DNA of 64,000 nucleotides from JAZDRH01 sp047470865 (GCF_047470865.1 NZ_JAZDRH010000018.1:4401-68400), one strand, 5' to 3'. Positions 42,335-51,426 are shown, counted from the first letter of the stretch. Program-made: numbers and translations. The notes: generated by a model from the sequence alone, not told the origin.

Positions 42335-42425
42335 GTTGATATACCTTGATGCATCACCAAAGAAGAATTATATATTAAAACATATCACTTCAACTAAAAG
42401 AACACAAATATGATTAGTTATTATA

Positions 42426-42447
42426 TATCAAAATCTATGATTTGATA
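42426..42447 (-). promoter_or_regulatory. Palindrome upstream of hipBA
   Basis: TATCAAA 42426-42432 and TTTGATA 42441-42447, perfect arms, 92 bases before hipB; a partly similar AT-rich stretch lies near 42370-42390. The remaining part of the gap, 42448-42749, shows no gene; it is the end of the element. Confidence 0.5.
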
Positions 42448-42749
42448 CATAATTACAGATTAGTAGACAGAGATATTGGTCATCGAAAAAAGAGCGATAC
42501 GCTAGCTGATAATCGCGAACAGAGGCATTCCGCCCATTAGGTGCTTTTGTCGCTCAGGCCTTATAAAGTAAGGGCTACAGAAGAGCTCGCGTCAAATAGC
42601 CGAAGGATAAGCGTAATAAAGAAGAGGTTTGTACACACTTTTTGAGTGTTACGCTTGGATATCATTGAAAAGCAAAAAAACGAGAAAAAGACAAAAACGC
42701 TAAATTCAGTATGTAGAAAAGTAATTGTGGTGTGCAATGAAAGGTGGTT

Positions 42750-42836
42750 TTAAGCGTTGAAGGGCTGGGCGGCGTCAGGGTGAGAAATAATAGCGAAGGT
42801 GCGGTGTTTCGCGACTTCAGCAGCTAGTTTGCTCAT
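42750..42836 (-). pseudogene. Displaced native 5' end of prfC, with attR
   Basis: From the ATG at 42836 the minus strand reads MSKLAAEVAKHRTFAIISHP then DAAQPFNA and a stop at 42750. The first 22 residues are the beginning of RF3; after 42772 the frame runs into element sequence. The direct repeat with attL is 42772-42818. The native prfC promoter should be in 42837-42960, now cut off from the gene. Confidence 0.85.
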
Positions 42837-42997
42837 GCTGATTGCGCCTCAAGATAATGACTTTAAAAATTTGGCGCTGATTATAGCGGCTGATTACTCA
42901 AGGCTAAATGTTTAAAGTCGGAAACTCAGTAATTTTCATGATTTATGCTGTTTATTCGTTATTAACCAGCCCAGTAACATGGGTATTTACTCCAGCT

Positions 42998-44314
42998 TTA
43001 ATATAAATCGCGTTTGTAACGTCCTTGTTCTAAGAGTTGTTCAAGGTAATGGCTGCCAAGAATATCGATAAGTGCGGTATGTACGCCTTCGCCCATTCCA
43101 TTGAGGCGGCCGCAGACATAGATGCTGGCGTTCTCAGCCGCCCATTGTTTAACTTGTGCGGCCTTGTTATAGAGTAAATCTTGTACATATTGTGCTGATT
43201 GGCCATCGCGTGAATAGGCAAGGTCAACTTGGAATAAAGGATTGTGCTGCTGCCAAGTGTTTAGTTCATCTTGCAATATGCAATCATGAATAGCGCTACG
43301 TTCACCAAATAGCAGCCAGCTTTTGCCAGTGCTGGCACGTTCCTGTAAGTGCCCACGTAACCCAGCAATACCACTGCCAGCGCCAATAAAAATGGCGGGG
43401 TTATGCTGTTCAGTTGCATGGAAGTTATTGTTGCTACGCAGTTGCACCTGAAGTTCGCTGTTAATGGTTAGTGCTTGGGTTAGCCAAGAGGAACAAAGCC
43501 CGTTACCGTAATCTGGATGCCGTTCTAGTCGCACAATAATCTGTAAAGGCTGATGAGCTGCACTGGCAATGGAGTAGTCGCGCATTTTATATTGACTATC
43601 ATTAAATGGCGTTATTTGCAGTATATCGCCTGCTTGCCAGTTGAGCTCAGACTCAAAAGTCAATAAGTAGAGTTGTGGGCTGGCGCTGTTGGGGTTGAGT
43701 GATTCTCGTTGCATCAAGCGAATCTTGTGAGTCTGTTTTGTAGTTTCTATAGCAGGTGGTGCAAGTGATAAAGCTTGGCCGAGGTGCTTATGCCATTGGG
43801 TTAGTTCATTGTGATTTAGCCTATCTAGGCAGTGTAAAGGGAATAAGGGCTGAGCTTGTAGCCGCTCTAACTGTATGGCTAGCTGTTTGCCGAAAGCACA
43901 AAAGTGTGGATAAGTGGAATCCCCTAAGGCCAAAATAACGTATTGAGTATCCAGTGGAGCAGTGTGTTTTTGCAGTTGCTTGAAGAAGCTGCGAGCATGA
44001 TCAGGAGCTTCGCCATCGCCATACGTGCTAACAATAAAAATTATAGATTGCTGTTGCAGTTGGCTTACCCTTAATTGGTTTAAGGTACAGCACTGTGCGT
44101 TGAGCCCTGAGCTCTGTAAGTAAGAGCAGCTTTGCTCAGCCAGTCGCTGAGCATTGCCACTTTGACTAGCATAAGCCACAAGCCAATCCACTTGGCTGAC
44201 CACTGGCTTAGCTTGTCGCTTATAGCGTGCGAAATACCACCAGCAAACCCACCCATAGATGAGGACGAGTGTGGTAGCTATGAGTAGGCGGCTAGGGTCT
44301 TGCACGAGGTCCAT
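42998..44314 (-). CDS. Flavodoxin / NADPH-flavin reductase (sulfite reductase flavoprotein-like)
   Basis: 438 residues. One membrane helix (about 9-28), flavodoxin domain binding FMN (AYASQSGNAQRLAEQ near 48-62, STYGDGEAPDH, LALGDSTYPHFC), then an FAD/NADP-binding ferredoxin-reductase domain (RDYSIAS, IFIGAGSGIAGLRG, YVCGRLNGMGEGV). It probably passes electrons across or at the membrane to reduce ferric chelates. Last of a four-gene minus-strand set with PepSY-type, DUF2271 and DUF4198 genes, one base after the DUF4198 gene. Confidence 0.85.
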   Translation of the reverse strand: MDLVQDPSRLLIATTLVLIYGWVCWWYFARYKRQAKPVVSQVDWLVAYASQSGNAQRLAEQSCSYLQSSGLNAQCCTLNQLRVSQLQQQSIIFIVSTYGDGEAPDHARSFFKQLQKHTAPLDTQYVILALGDSTYPHFCAFGKQLAIQLERLQAQPLFPLHCLDRLNHNELTQWHKHLGQALSLAPPAIETTKQTHKIRLMQRESLNPNSASPQLYLLTFESELNWQAGDILQITPFNDSQYKMRDYSIASAAHQPLQIIVRLERHPDYGNGLCSSWLTQALTINSELQVQLRSNNNFHATEQHNPAIFIGAGSGIAGLRGHLQERASTGKSWLLFGERSAIHDCILQDELNTWQQHNPLFQVDLAYSRDGQSAQYVQDLLYNKAAQVKQWAAENASIYVCGRLNGMGEGVHTALIDILGSHYLEQLLEQGRYKRDLY

Positions 44315-44315
44315 G

Positions 44316-45209
44316 TTAAGGTGCCTGGACTTCTAAGGTCAGGCTATAACTAGCGCTGCGCTTAGTTGCAGGGTTGCCAGCTGCTTTAAAATCGCTACTG
44401 TAATTAGCGCCTAACCAATACATGCCAGCATGAGGCCAATTAACCGTTATTTGTCCTTTAGCATCAGTGGTCAGCTCGATTTCTTCAGGCTGATCACGGT
44501 AACGGTTACCATCAGGAATAATAGTTACTTTTACATTTTTAGCGGGTTTCCCATCCAGCAGAAAACCAAAGGTGCTAGCTTCGTTGGCTACTAGATCATT
44601 AGGGTGGGTAACAGGTACTAGCTCTAGTCCTTGTTTGCTTGGCGTAAATACCTTGTCAGTCGGGTTGCCAGCAGTAACATAGGTTTCTGTACGGCCGTTG
44701 TACTGGGTTACTTGTAGCTTAGAGACACCTTTTGGAATAGCGGTTTTAAATTCTTCTAAGCTGCCACTCCAGCGTTTTTTTTCGCCGTTTTCTTCAAAAC
44801 TAGCGAATAGGCTGTTGCCGGAAATGCCAATTTTCCAGGTGCCTTTTTGATTTAACTGCACATCAAAGGTGGTGCGATAGCGCCCTGTATTGCCATACCA
44901 AGCTTTGGCTGTTTGGTTATCTGGCGTGAAAATTTGCAGTTCGGCACGTTTGCGGGCTGGTGCTTTGGCCTCTGGTAATTTGCCATCTTTATTAGGAATA
45001 ACTAATGGCTCACCAATACCTTCAAGCTGTAGCGGGAAGTGGTCGAAATAGAAAAGCTCATTGGCAACGGCAGCATCTACTGTTACCCAAGCATCATCGC
45101 CCGATAGTACAGTGGCTGAAGGTAGCATCCAAACGCGGTGTGCTTGTGCGCTTAAGGGGAGCGTCATTGCTAAGGCAAGTGCTGCCCATTTTAATGATTT
45201 AGCTTTCAT
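44316..45209 (-). CDS. DUF4198 periplasmic protein (NikM/CbiK-like family)
   Basis: 297 residues from the ATG at 45209 (TAAGGA upstream); an ATG two codons earlier is possible. Signal peptide 1-23 with cleavage after SAQA, mature start HRVWMLPSATVLSGDDAWVT, the hallmark His-rich start of DUF4198 proteins. C-terminal Ig-like metal-transport-associated part. Often found with TonB receptors and thought to act in metal uptake. Confidence 0.8.
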   Translation of the reverse strand: MKAKSLKWAALALAMTLPLSAQAHRVWMLPSATVLSGDDAWVTVDAAVANELFYFDHFPLQLEGIGEPLVIPNKDGKLPEAKAPARKRAELQIFTPDNQTAKAWYGNTGRYRTTFDVQLNQKGTWKIGISGNSLFASFEENGEKKRWSGSLEEFKTAIPKGVSKLQVTQYNGRTETYVTAGNPTDKVFTPSKQGLELVPVTHPNDLVANEASTFGFLLDGKPAKNVKVTIIPDGNRYRDQPEEIELTTDAKGQITVNWPHAGMYWLGANYSSDFKAAGNPATKRSASYSLTLEVQAP

Positions 45210-45217
45210 AAACATCC

Positions 45218-45733
45218 TTATGGTTTAACTTGCAGGACAATGGCACCGAGTTCAGTTGAACCTTGCGCCGTTTCGGTATGCTCAGCCTGAGGCGGCCAAG
45301 TAAATGGAATTTTGATCAGCTCACGGCCGCCCACTTCGCGAGCGGCTTCCACAAGTAGCTGGTAGTCGCCTGCGGGCAACTTGCTTAATACAGGGTTTTG
45401 CGAATCAAAGCTCAGTTGATGTTTGCCTACTGCTCGAGTGGCACTGCTGACACCGTCAATAGGAAAGCTGAGCGTGCGCCCACTACGGCGCCACCATTGG
45501 CGCATGTCTTTAAGCCACTTCTCGCCTTCATTATTCTTCATTTTTAGGTCATACCAAACGGCTAAATCAGCCACATGCTGGTTGCCTTGCTCAATCCAAA
45601 GCGCCACATAAGGGCGATGATATTCGGCTACATCTAAACGTGGAATTTCAATTTCCACATTAAGTTGAGCCGCTTGGGCAACCATAGGTAAACACAAACT
45701 GGCGAAACATAAAGCAAAGGATTTCTTTAACAT
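45218..45733 (-). CDS. DUF2271 periplasmic protein
   Basis: 171 residues from the ATG at 45733 (a TTG four codons earlier gives a longer frame). Signal peptide 1-21 (cleavage after AQA). Core YHRPYVALWIEQGNQHVADL and WYDLKMKNNEGEKWLKDMRQ are typical of DUF2271. These proteins accompany PepSY flavin-transfer or iron-uptake genes; exact role unknown. Confidence 0.8.
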   Translation of the reverse strand: MLKKSFALCFASLCLPMVAQAAQLNVEIEIPRLDVAEYHRPYVALWIEQGNQHVADLAVWYDLKMKNNEGEKWLKDMRQWWRRSGRTLSFPIDGVSSATRAVGKHQLSFDSQNPVLSKLPAGDYQLLVEAAREVGGRELIKIPFTWPPQAEHTETAQGSTELGAIVLQVKP

Positions 45734-45746
45734 GGTAATGTCCAAT

Positions 45747-46334
45747 TTAGTGAATAAATAACAACATAATTAAGAGGGGAAGCAGAAAACCCAGTAGGGT
45801 GAGAGGCCATGTACTTAGGCGCGTATTAGCTTGACGAACTAATAACCAAAAGCCAGTAATGCTAAAAATCACACAAATAGCAGCAAAGACATCAATAAAC
45901 CAAAACCACCAAATGCCTGTGTTACGGCCTTTATGCAGGTCATTAAAATAAGCAATCCAGCCACGATCTGTCGATTCGTATAAGACATCGCCTGTTTGTA
46001 GGTCCAAACTTAACCAGGCATCGCCACCTGGTTTGGGCATGGCGATATAAAGTTCATCTTCTGTCCATTGAGCAGAACTTGAATTGGCAGTAATACCTAT
46101 TTCAGTTTGAATCCACTGATTTAAGTCTGTAGGTAAGCCATGCTTAGGTGGAGCTTGTTGTAGGTTCTTTAATAAATCTGGAGGGAATACAGCTTCTATA
46201 CTGACCACACGGGCTTGCGTTTTAATATCGGTGGCATGGTTTAAGGTGATGCCTGTAATGGCAAATAGCAGCATGCCAGCTAGGCATAGTGCTGAGCTAA
46301 TCCAATGCCATTGACGAAGAGAAGCAAAAGACAT
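45747..46334 (-). CDS. PepSY-associated membrane protein
   Basis: 195 residues. Membrane helix 9-29, periplasmic part (about 35-130) with WLSLDLQTGDVLYESTDRGW, then FNDLHKGRNTGIWWFWFIDV and two more helices, the layout of the PepSY-TM family linked to iron uptake and ferric-chelate reduction. First gene of the set running to 42998, with a Fur-like box upstream. Confidence 0.8.
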   Translation of the reverse strand: MSFASLRQWHWISSALCLAGMLLFAITGITLNHATDIKTQARVVSIEAVFPPDLLKNLQQAPPKHGLPTDLNQWIQTEIGITANSSSAQWTEDELYIAMPKPGGDAWLSLDLQTGDVLYESTDRGWIAYFNDLHKGRNTGIWWFWFIDVFAAICVIFSITGFWLLVRQANTRLSTWPLTLLGFLLPLLIMLLFIH

Positions 46335-46373
46335 GAAAGGCCTTATGTAATATTTGATAGCACTCTAAAGTGT

Positions 46374-46400
46374 TGCAAATGCTAATTATTATCAAATATT
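46374..46400 (-). promoter_or_regulatory. Fur-like box upstream of the PepSY operon
   Basis: AATGCTAATTATTATCAAAT at 46378-46397, close to the Fur consensus GATAATGATAATCATTATC (read on either strand), about 45 bases before the PepSY start. Confidence 0.6.
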
Positions 46401-46451
46401 AAGTAAAGTCTATTTGACTAATTTACTCAAGATTTACAGAGTATTATGCAA

Positions 46452-46486
46452 AAAGATAAACAGAGGGAAGATATTCCCTCTGTTTG
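46452..46486 (-). terminator. Terminator of the TonB-dependent receptor gene
   Basis: 11-bp perfect stem 46459-46469 with 46474-46484, tetraloop GATA; on the minus strand followed by ATCTTTTTGC. It lies 8 bases beyond the receptor stop and separates the receptor from the PepSY operon. Confidence 0.85.
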
Positions 46487-46493
46487 TTAGGGC

Positions 46494-48623
46494 TTAAAAC
46501 GTATAAGTAGCAGATAACCATAAACGACGGCGCTCTTGGCTATTGTTGTACTGATTGTCGTAAGCAATAGCTCCATCTGCATTTGAAGTGTATGACTTGT
46601 ATTTAATAAAGTTTTTATCTAAAAGGTTGTAGATAGTTGCATTGATAGCCAGATTATCGGTAGCTTGGTAGCTGCCTCCTAAATGGAATAGGGTATAGGC
46701 TTTATAATCGCCAAGGGCCTCATAAGCATAGTTATGCGAGGCGGCTGTGCGACGGAAGCGCTTACTACGATATTCTGCTTTTAACCATGTGGCTAGCTTA
46801 TCTGTAGTTTGCCAGTTTAAAGAAGTGTTTAGCATATGTTTAGGTGTTCTTGAGAGAGGCCACCCTTTGTCAGCGCCACTTTTCTGTTCAGTTTTAGTGT
46901 AGGTATAGTTTGCTAATAAGCTCCAGTTAGGGGCAAATTGGTAACGACCAGCTAGCTCAATACCCTTTGTTGTTGCTTTATCTATATTAACTTCTTTGAA
47001 AAATGTTGGCGCAACTTTGTTATAACCTGGGCCAATATCAATACAATTGGCACTATTAATAACGCGGCAGTTATTTACAATAGTTTCGCCAATTTTGTCT
47101 TCAAATGAATTATGGAATACAGTGGCATTTGCATTAAAGTTAGATAGGTTATCAAAATAGACGCCTATTTCAGAGCTTATTGTGGTTTCTGGTTTTAAGT
47201 CAGGATTTCCCACCAAAGGTAGTCTACCTTGACGTCCAAAGCCGTTAATACCATCAGATAGCTGCTGTAGTTCAGGTGCTTTAAAACCTTTACTCGCACC
47301 GCCTTTTAAGGTCCACTGATCGTTAAGGTTCCACACTAGATAAGCGCGTGGGCTAATTTCAGTACCGAATTTGTCATGATGGTCAACGCGTCCTCCAAGC
47401 GTTAAAGCCATGCTAGGTATAAAGCGCCATTCATCTTCAATAAAGGCCGAGTAAATTCTGTGGCGGAAAGGTGAGGAGACCACACCATCTTCCATCTTCG
47501 CTTTATGAATTTGAGCTCCATGCGTTAAGTTATGATCACCAAGCTGGCTGAGAAGCTTGATATTAAAAATAGTATCTTCTTCCCTTAGTTTACGTTTGCC
47601 TAAAGGTATAATGCCTGGGGTTTTAATTAATGCTGGGTTAGTACGACCAAAGGTTTCTGTGTTGTTTTGCATTAAACTGGCTTCTAGAAGGCCAATGTTA
47701 AAGTTGCCTTCATAAAACACTGTATACTGATCACGTTCATAGCGTTGTTCTTTTGTATAGCCACCATCGCCTAAGGTACCGAGCTGACCTTTATGGTTAT
47801 CGTAGGTCTGGCGATCTTGCCTTATCTCCAAGCCAAGCATCTGATCATCGGAAGGTGTAAATACTAATTTTGAACCAATATTGTATTTATCGGACTTAAC
47901 GGGATTACGCCCCATGGCAGGCTGTACTATTTCGCCATTGACCTTACGATATTCAATTTCAGATTTATCGCGCTCAAAGTAATTACCAGACAATGTTAGC
48001 CCTAATTTGTCTTCAATAAGTGGGCCTGATAAATACGCATTAATTTGGCGACTATCACCAAACTCTCTTTTTTCCTGTAATGTGGTTTCGGCCGTAACGG
48101 CACCGCCCCATTCATTATTGATTTTCTTTGTGATGATATTAACCACACCACCCATGGCGTCAGAACCATAAAGGGTTGACATAGGACCACGGATAACTTC
48201 GATACGCTCAATTTGGGAAACAGGAGGAATAAAGCTCGTGGATGTTTCACCAAAGCCGTTAGGCGTCACATTACCTGCTACGTTTTGGCGTCGGCCATCA
48301 ATTAGGATAAGTGTGTATTTTGGATCCATGCCACGAATGCTGATGTTAAGACCGCCTGTTTTTCCAGCGTTATCATTAACATCTACCCCTTCAATATCTG
48401 AAAGCGCATCAGCAATGCTGGTAACACGTTTGCGTTGAAGTTGTTCTTGGCTAATAACGGAAATGCTAGCAGGCGCATCGGTTATTTTTTGTTCAAAGCC
48501 TGCCGCGCTAACAACAACATTATTTAACTGAAGCGGGTCTTTAGAGCCAGTATTGGCCTGAGATGCAGCACTGAGTCCTAATACTGCAGTAGCTAACACT
48601 GAACGTTGGAAAAAGGTAAGCAT
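46494..48623 (-). CDS. TonB-dependent outer-membrane siderophore receptor (CirA-like)
   Basis: 709 residues. Signal peptide 1-23 (cleavage after SQA), TonB-box region, plug domain (ADALSDIEGVDVNDNAGKTG, RIEVIRGPMSTLYGSDAMGG near 140-160, GVVNIITK), then a 22-strand barrel ending in aromatic YTF. Closest pattern is the CirA/FepA catecholate group. A Fur-like box and a hairpin enclosing the start codon lie upstream. The ligand is not certain. Confidence 0.92.
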   Translation of the reverse strand: MLTFFQRSVLATAVLGLSAASQANTGSKDPLQLNNVVVSAAGFEQKITDAPASISVISQEQLQRKRVTSIADALSDIEGVDVNDNAGKTGGLNISIRGMDPKYTLILIDGRRQNVAGNVTPNGFGETSTSFIPPVSQIERIEVIRGPMSTLYGSDAMGGVVNIITKKINNEWGGAVTAETTLQEKREFGDSRQINAYLSGPLIEDKLGLTLSGNYFERDKSEIEYRKVNGEIVQPAMGRNPVKSDKYNIGSKLVFTPSDDQMLGLEIRQDRQTYDNHKGQLGTLGDGGYTKEQRYERDQYTVFYEGNFNIGLLEASLMQNNTETFGRTNPALIKTPGIIPLGKRKLREEDTIFNIKLLSQLGDHNLTHGAQIHKAKMEDGVVSSPFRHRIYSAFIEDEWRFIPSMALTLGGRVDHHDKFGTEISPRAYLVWNLNDQWTLKGGASKGFKAPELQQLSDGINGFGRQGRLPLVGNPDLKPETTISSEIGVYFDNLSNFNANATVFHNSFEDKIGETIVNNCRVINSANCIDIGPGYNKVAPTFFKEVNIDKATTKGIELAGRYQFAPNWSLLANYTYTKTEQKSGADKGWPLSRTPKHMLNTSLNWQTTDKLATWLKAEYRSKRFRRTAASHNYAYEALGDYKAYTLFHLGGSYQATDNLAINATIYNLLDKNFIKYKSYTSNADGAIAYDNQYNNSQERRRLWLSATYTF

Positions 48624-48672
48624 TCGTAATCTCCTTTTGAATAAGAGTACGAATGCTAATGATTATCGTTAA
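48621..48672 (-). promoter_or_regulatory. Fur-like box and start-codon hairpin of the receptor gene
   Basis: Two signals. Fur-like box at about 48652-48671 (GCTAATGATTATCGTT core). On the transcript, CAUUCGUA (48655-48648) can pair perfectly with UACGAAUG (48628-48621), an 8-bp stem that contains the AUG, with the ribosome site AAGGAG in the 19-base loop. This could control translation. Confidence 0.6.
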
Positions 48673-48710
48673 ATTTAAGAAATCTAATTAAATTAAATAT
48701 GAGTTAAATA

Positions 48711-49424
48711 TTAATTAATTTCGATAACGCCATCGGCTGACATGGTAACGGTGCCTGTACCACCAGCAACATTAGGTGCGCTGTCAAAGCTAGCCGATTT
48801 AGCGCGATACATAATAGGTACACCGCCACCAAAACCGTTACTGTTAAGGTTTAGGTTAACAATTTTATATTCTTTCCCGCCCATAGCTTTGGTCGCAATT
48901 TCAGCACGCTTTTTAAATGCTGTAATGGCTTCGGAAATCAGCTGATCTTCTGTCTTTTCACGAGTCGCTGGCGCAATGCTAAATTGCATAGAACCCATTT
49001 GTAAGCTTTTTAATAACTCACCAGTTAATTGGGAGAGTGCTGAAAAATCTTGGCTTTCCACAATAATTTCACCGCGCTCATTCCAAGCTGTAATTTCTGT
49101 AGCACTTTGCTTTAGGCTGCTTTCAGAAGTAAGTGGGTAGCTTGAACGTGATCCCATGCTCACTTTAACATTGGCTACTTTCTTGGCAGTATCTAAGGCT
49201 TTATTGAGCGTTTGGGTTATTTGGTTAGCGAGCTTAGCTGGATCGTTATCACGCGCTTCAATATAGAAAGTCACACGCATTAAATCATTGTTCACTTCTT
49301 GACTAGCTTCAGCACGTAAAGAAACTTGGTTATAGCTTTTTTCAGAAGCATGGGCTGGCATAACGGTAGCTAAAGCAGCTGCTAGGGCAGCCGCTAGAAT
49401 TTTTGGAGAATGACTATCGGACAT
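48711..49424 (-). CDS. SIMPL-domain (DUF541) periplasmic protein
   Basis: 237 residues. Signal peptide about 1-26 (cleavage after AHA), then a SIMPL domain. VSLRAEASQEVNNDLMRVTF opens the domain, and ISEAITAFKKRAEIATKAMG marks the second half. Periplasmic or outer-membrane proteins of unclear function, some linked to oxidative stress. Monocistronic. Confidence 0.85.
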   Translation of the reverse strand: MSDSHSPKILAAALAAALATVMPAHASEKSYNQVSLRAEASQEVNNDLMRVTFYIEARDNDPAKLANQITQTLNKALDTAKKVANVKVSMGSRSSYPLTSESSLKQSATEITAWNERGEIIVESQDFSALSQLTGELLKSLQMGSMQFSIAPATREKTEDQLISEAITAFKKRAEIATKAMGGKEYKIVNLNLNSNGFGGGVPIMYRAKSASFDSAPNVAGGTGTVTMSADGVIEIN

Positions 49425-49577
49425 AGTTCTATCCTTAATAAGGTTTATTTAGATGAGATTAGCGGTTTTGCGGTTAGTTCATCAATATGACAAGTATTTA
49501 CAGACTGCGGTGTGATGACGCACAAAGGTTTTCTGAAAAATCACTTGCTATACTCAATAGCTATTCAGGAGAGATTC

Positions 49578-50849
49578 ATGCTTGCACCTGCCCACTTATT
49601 ATCAGCTAGTCGCCAGAATTTAGGCCGTTTAGTTATTATTCGCATGTTAGTGCTGATGGCGCAGGTTGGCACCTTGGCTTTCGTCTATGTTACTGAAATG
49701 CTGCCATTAGACTGGCCACCCATTCTTGTTTTATTGGCACTTGCCTTTAATGGCTGTATTTTTACCTTATTGCGTTTACGTAAGGATTGGCCAGTCACTG
49801 AGTTAGAGTTTGCTGTGCAGCTGGGCTTTGATTTATTAATTCATAGTGGCTTGTTGTATTACTTAGGCGGTTCAACCAACCCCTTTGTTGCTTACTATTT
49901 GGTACCACTAACCATTGCTGCTGCAACGCTATCTTGGGTGTATTCGCTAAGTTTGACTGGCTTTGCTTTAACGGGATATACGGTTTTATTAATTTGGTAC
50001 CAGCCGTTGCACTTTACTAGCAGCGCGCAAGATGCCTTATTAATTAAACTGCATCTTTTTGGCATGTGGTTAAACTTTGCGCTATCAGCTGCCTTTATAA
50101 CGTTTTTTGTGGTGAAAATGTCAGGAGCTGTCCGTTTACAAGATCAATTGCAAGCCTTACGTCGAGAAGAAAGCATGCGGGATGAACAGTTGCTAGCTGT
50201 AGCCACTCAAGCAGCGGGGGCAGCTCATGAGCTAGGTACGCCCTTATCGACCATGAGTGTCTTGTTAAGTGAACTTACCAATGAATATAGACAAAACCCA
50301 GATCTGCTTGAGGATTTAGCGCTGTTACGTGATCAAGTGTCATTATGCAAAAGTACTTTGCAGCAGTTGGTACGTGCATCTGAAGCTGATCGACAATTAG
50401 CCGCGGTTGAGCAGCCTATTACTGTTTGGATGCAAGCTGCTGTTGATCGTTGGCATTTGATGCGCCCTGAAGTTACCTTTCAGTATAGCTATGGTGGAAA
50501 GGGAGATACTCCTATGATTATGCCACCAGCGGATCTTACGCAATCGGTCTTAAATTTGTTAAACAATGCAGCCGATGCTTGTGCTGATGATTTACGTATT
50601 GCTCTAAATTGGGATGTACAGTGGATCAGTGTGCGCATACATGATCAAGGAGCAGGCGTGCCACTAGCTATTGCAGAACAGCTAGGAAAACCTTTTTTTA
50701 CCACTAAAGGTAAAGGCTTTGGGTTAGGGCTTTTTCTAAGTCAAGCTAGCGTTACGCGAGCAGGCGGCACCGTAAAGCTATATAACGATGAAGGCGGTGG
50801 AACGCTTACGGAATTACGGCTGCCTCGCCAAAATGCTGTCTTAAGTTAA
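49578..50849 (+). CDS. Redox-sensing histidine kinase RegB/PrrB/RoxS type
   Basis: 423 residues from the ATG at 49578 (AGGAGA upstream); an upstream in-frame start at 49512 lacks a ribosome site. Six membrane helices (about 15-180), with the quinone-linked GGSTNPF motif at 98-104 between helices. H-box AAGAAHELGTPLSTM with His217, N-box NLLNNAADA and G-boxes KGFGLGLFL. Senses respiratory redox state and phosphorylates the next gene product. Confidence 0.92.
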   Translation: MLAPAHLLSASRQNLGRLVIIRMLVLMAQVGTLAFVYVTEMLPLDWPPILVLLALAFNGCIFTLLRLRKDWPVTELEFAVQLGFDLLIHSGLLYYLGGSTNPFVAYYLVPLTIAAATLSWVYSLSLTGFALTGYTVLLIWYQPLHFTSSAQDALLIKLHLFGMWLNFALSAAFITFFVVKMSGAVRLQDQLQALRREESMRDEQLLAVATQAAGAAHELGTPLSTMSVLLSELTNEYRQNPDLLEDLALLRDQVSLCKSTLQQLVRASEADRQLAAVEQPITVWMQAAVDRWHLMRPEVTFQYSYGGKGDTPMIMPPADLTQSVLNLLNNAADACADDLRIALNWDVQWISVRIHDQGAGVPLAIAEQLGKPFFTTKGKGFGLGLFLSQASVTRAGGTVKLYNDEGGGTLTELRLPRQNAVLS

Positions 50850-50859
50850 GGAGTTAAAA

Positions 50860-51420
50860 ATGAGTGAAGAAACATTGTTTGAAGGAGAAGAATGTCCACA
50901 TTTACTGCTTGTAGATGATGATCCAACCTTTACAAGAGTGATGGCTCGAGCAATGACACGCCGAGGCTTGACGGTTGACGTGGCGAGTTCAGCGGACGAA
51001 GGATTAGCGTTAGCGAAAAAAAATATTCCAAATTTGGCTGTACTTGATTTGAAAATGGAAGGTGATTCAGGCTTGGTGTTATTGCCTAAATTACTTGAGA
51101 TTGACGCTGATATGCGGGTTTTAATCTTGACAGGCTACTCGAGTATTGCAACTGCTGTAGAAGCTATTAAACGCGGTGCTTGTAATTATTTATGTAAGCC
51201 AGCAGATGCGGATGACGTGCTAGCGGCATTGTTGTCCGAGCATGCTGATTTAGACAGCCTAGTCCCAGATAATCCCATGTCAGTTGATCGCTTACAGTGG
51301 GAGCATATTCAGCGGGTATTATCAGAGCATGATGGTAATATATCAGCCACGGCTAGGGCGCTAGGTATGCATCGCAGGACGCTGCAGCGTAAGCTACAAA
51401 AACGCCCTGTGCATCGCTAA
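50860..51420 (+). CDS. Response regulator RegA/PrrA/RoxR type
   Basis: 186 residues. Receiver domain with phospho-acceptor Asp63 (AVLDLKMEGDSG), acidic pocket VDDDPTF and Lys in YLCKPAD; C-terminal Fis-type helix-turn-helix (GNISATARALGMHRRTLQRK). 10 bases after the kinase gene, same operon. Controls respiratory oxidases and related genes in the family. Confidence 0.93.
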   Translation: MSEETLFEGEECPHLLLVDDDPTFTRVMARAMTRRGLTVDVASSADEGLALAKKNIPNLAVLDLKMEGDSGLVLLPKLLEIDADMRVLILTGYSSIATAVEAIKRGACNYLCKPADADDVLAALLSEHADLDSLVPDNPMSVDRLQWEHIQRVLSEHDGNISATARALGMHRRTLQRKLQKRPVHR

Positions 51421-51426
51421 AAATGA

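Larger units (their letters stand above)
20211..42818. mobile_element. Decayed SXT/R391-like integrative conjugative element in prfC, about 22.6 kb
   Basis: Bounded by the duplicated prfC segment. Contains SXT-type transfer genes in the usual order traL-E-K-B-V-A then a DsbC-like gene, an S043/DUF4400-like fragment, and accessory modules at places that correspond to known SXT hotspots (between s043 and traL: HigBA-like; between traA and dsbC: AbiE). SXT/R391 elements are 80-100 kb; integrase, excisionase, relaxase, coupling protein, TraC, TraG, TraN and SetCD/SetR are not found here, so it cannot excise or transfer by itself. An IS3-family copy, an IS remnant and inverted repeats mark the rearrangements. 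Confidence 0.85.

Noticed and set aside
42335..42749. Search for integrase or excisionase at the right end of the element
   Set aside because: No open frame of suitable size or tyrosine-recombinase motif; the same holds for 20281-20797 at the left end.
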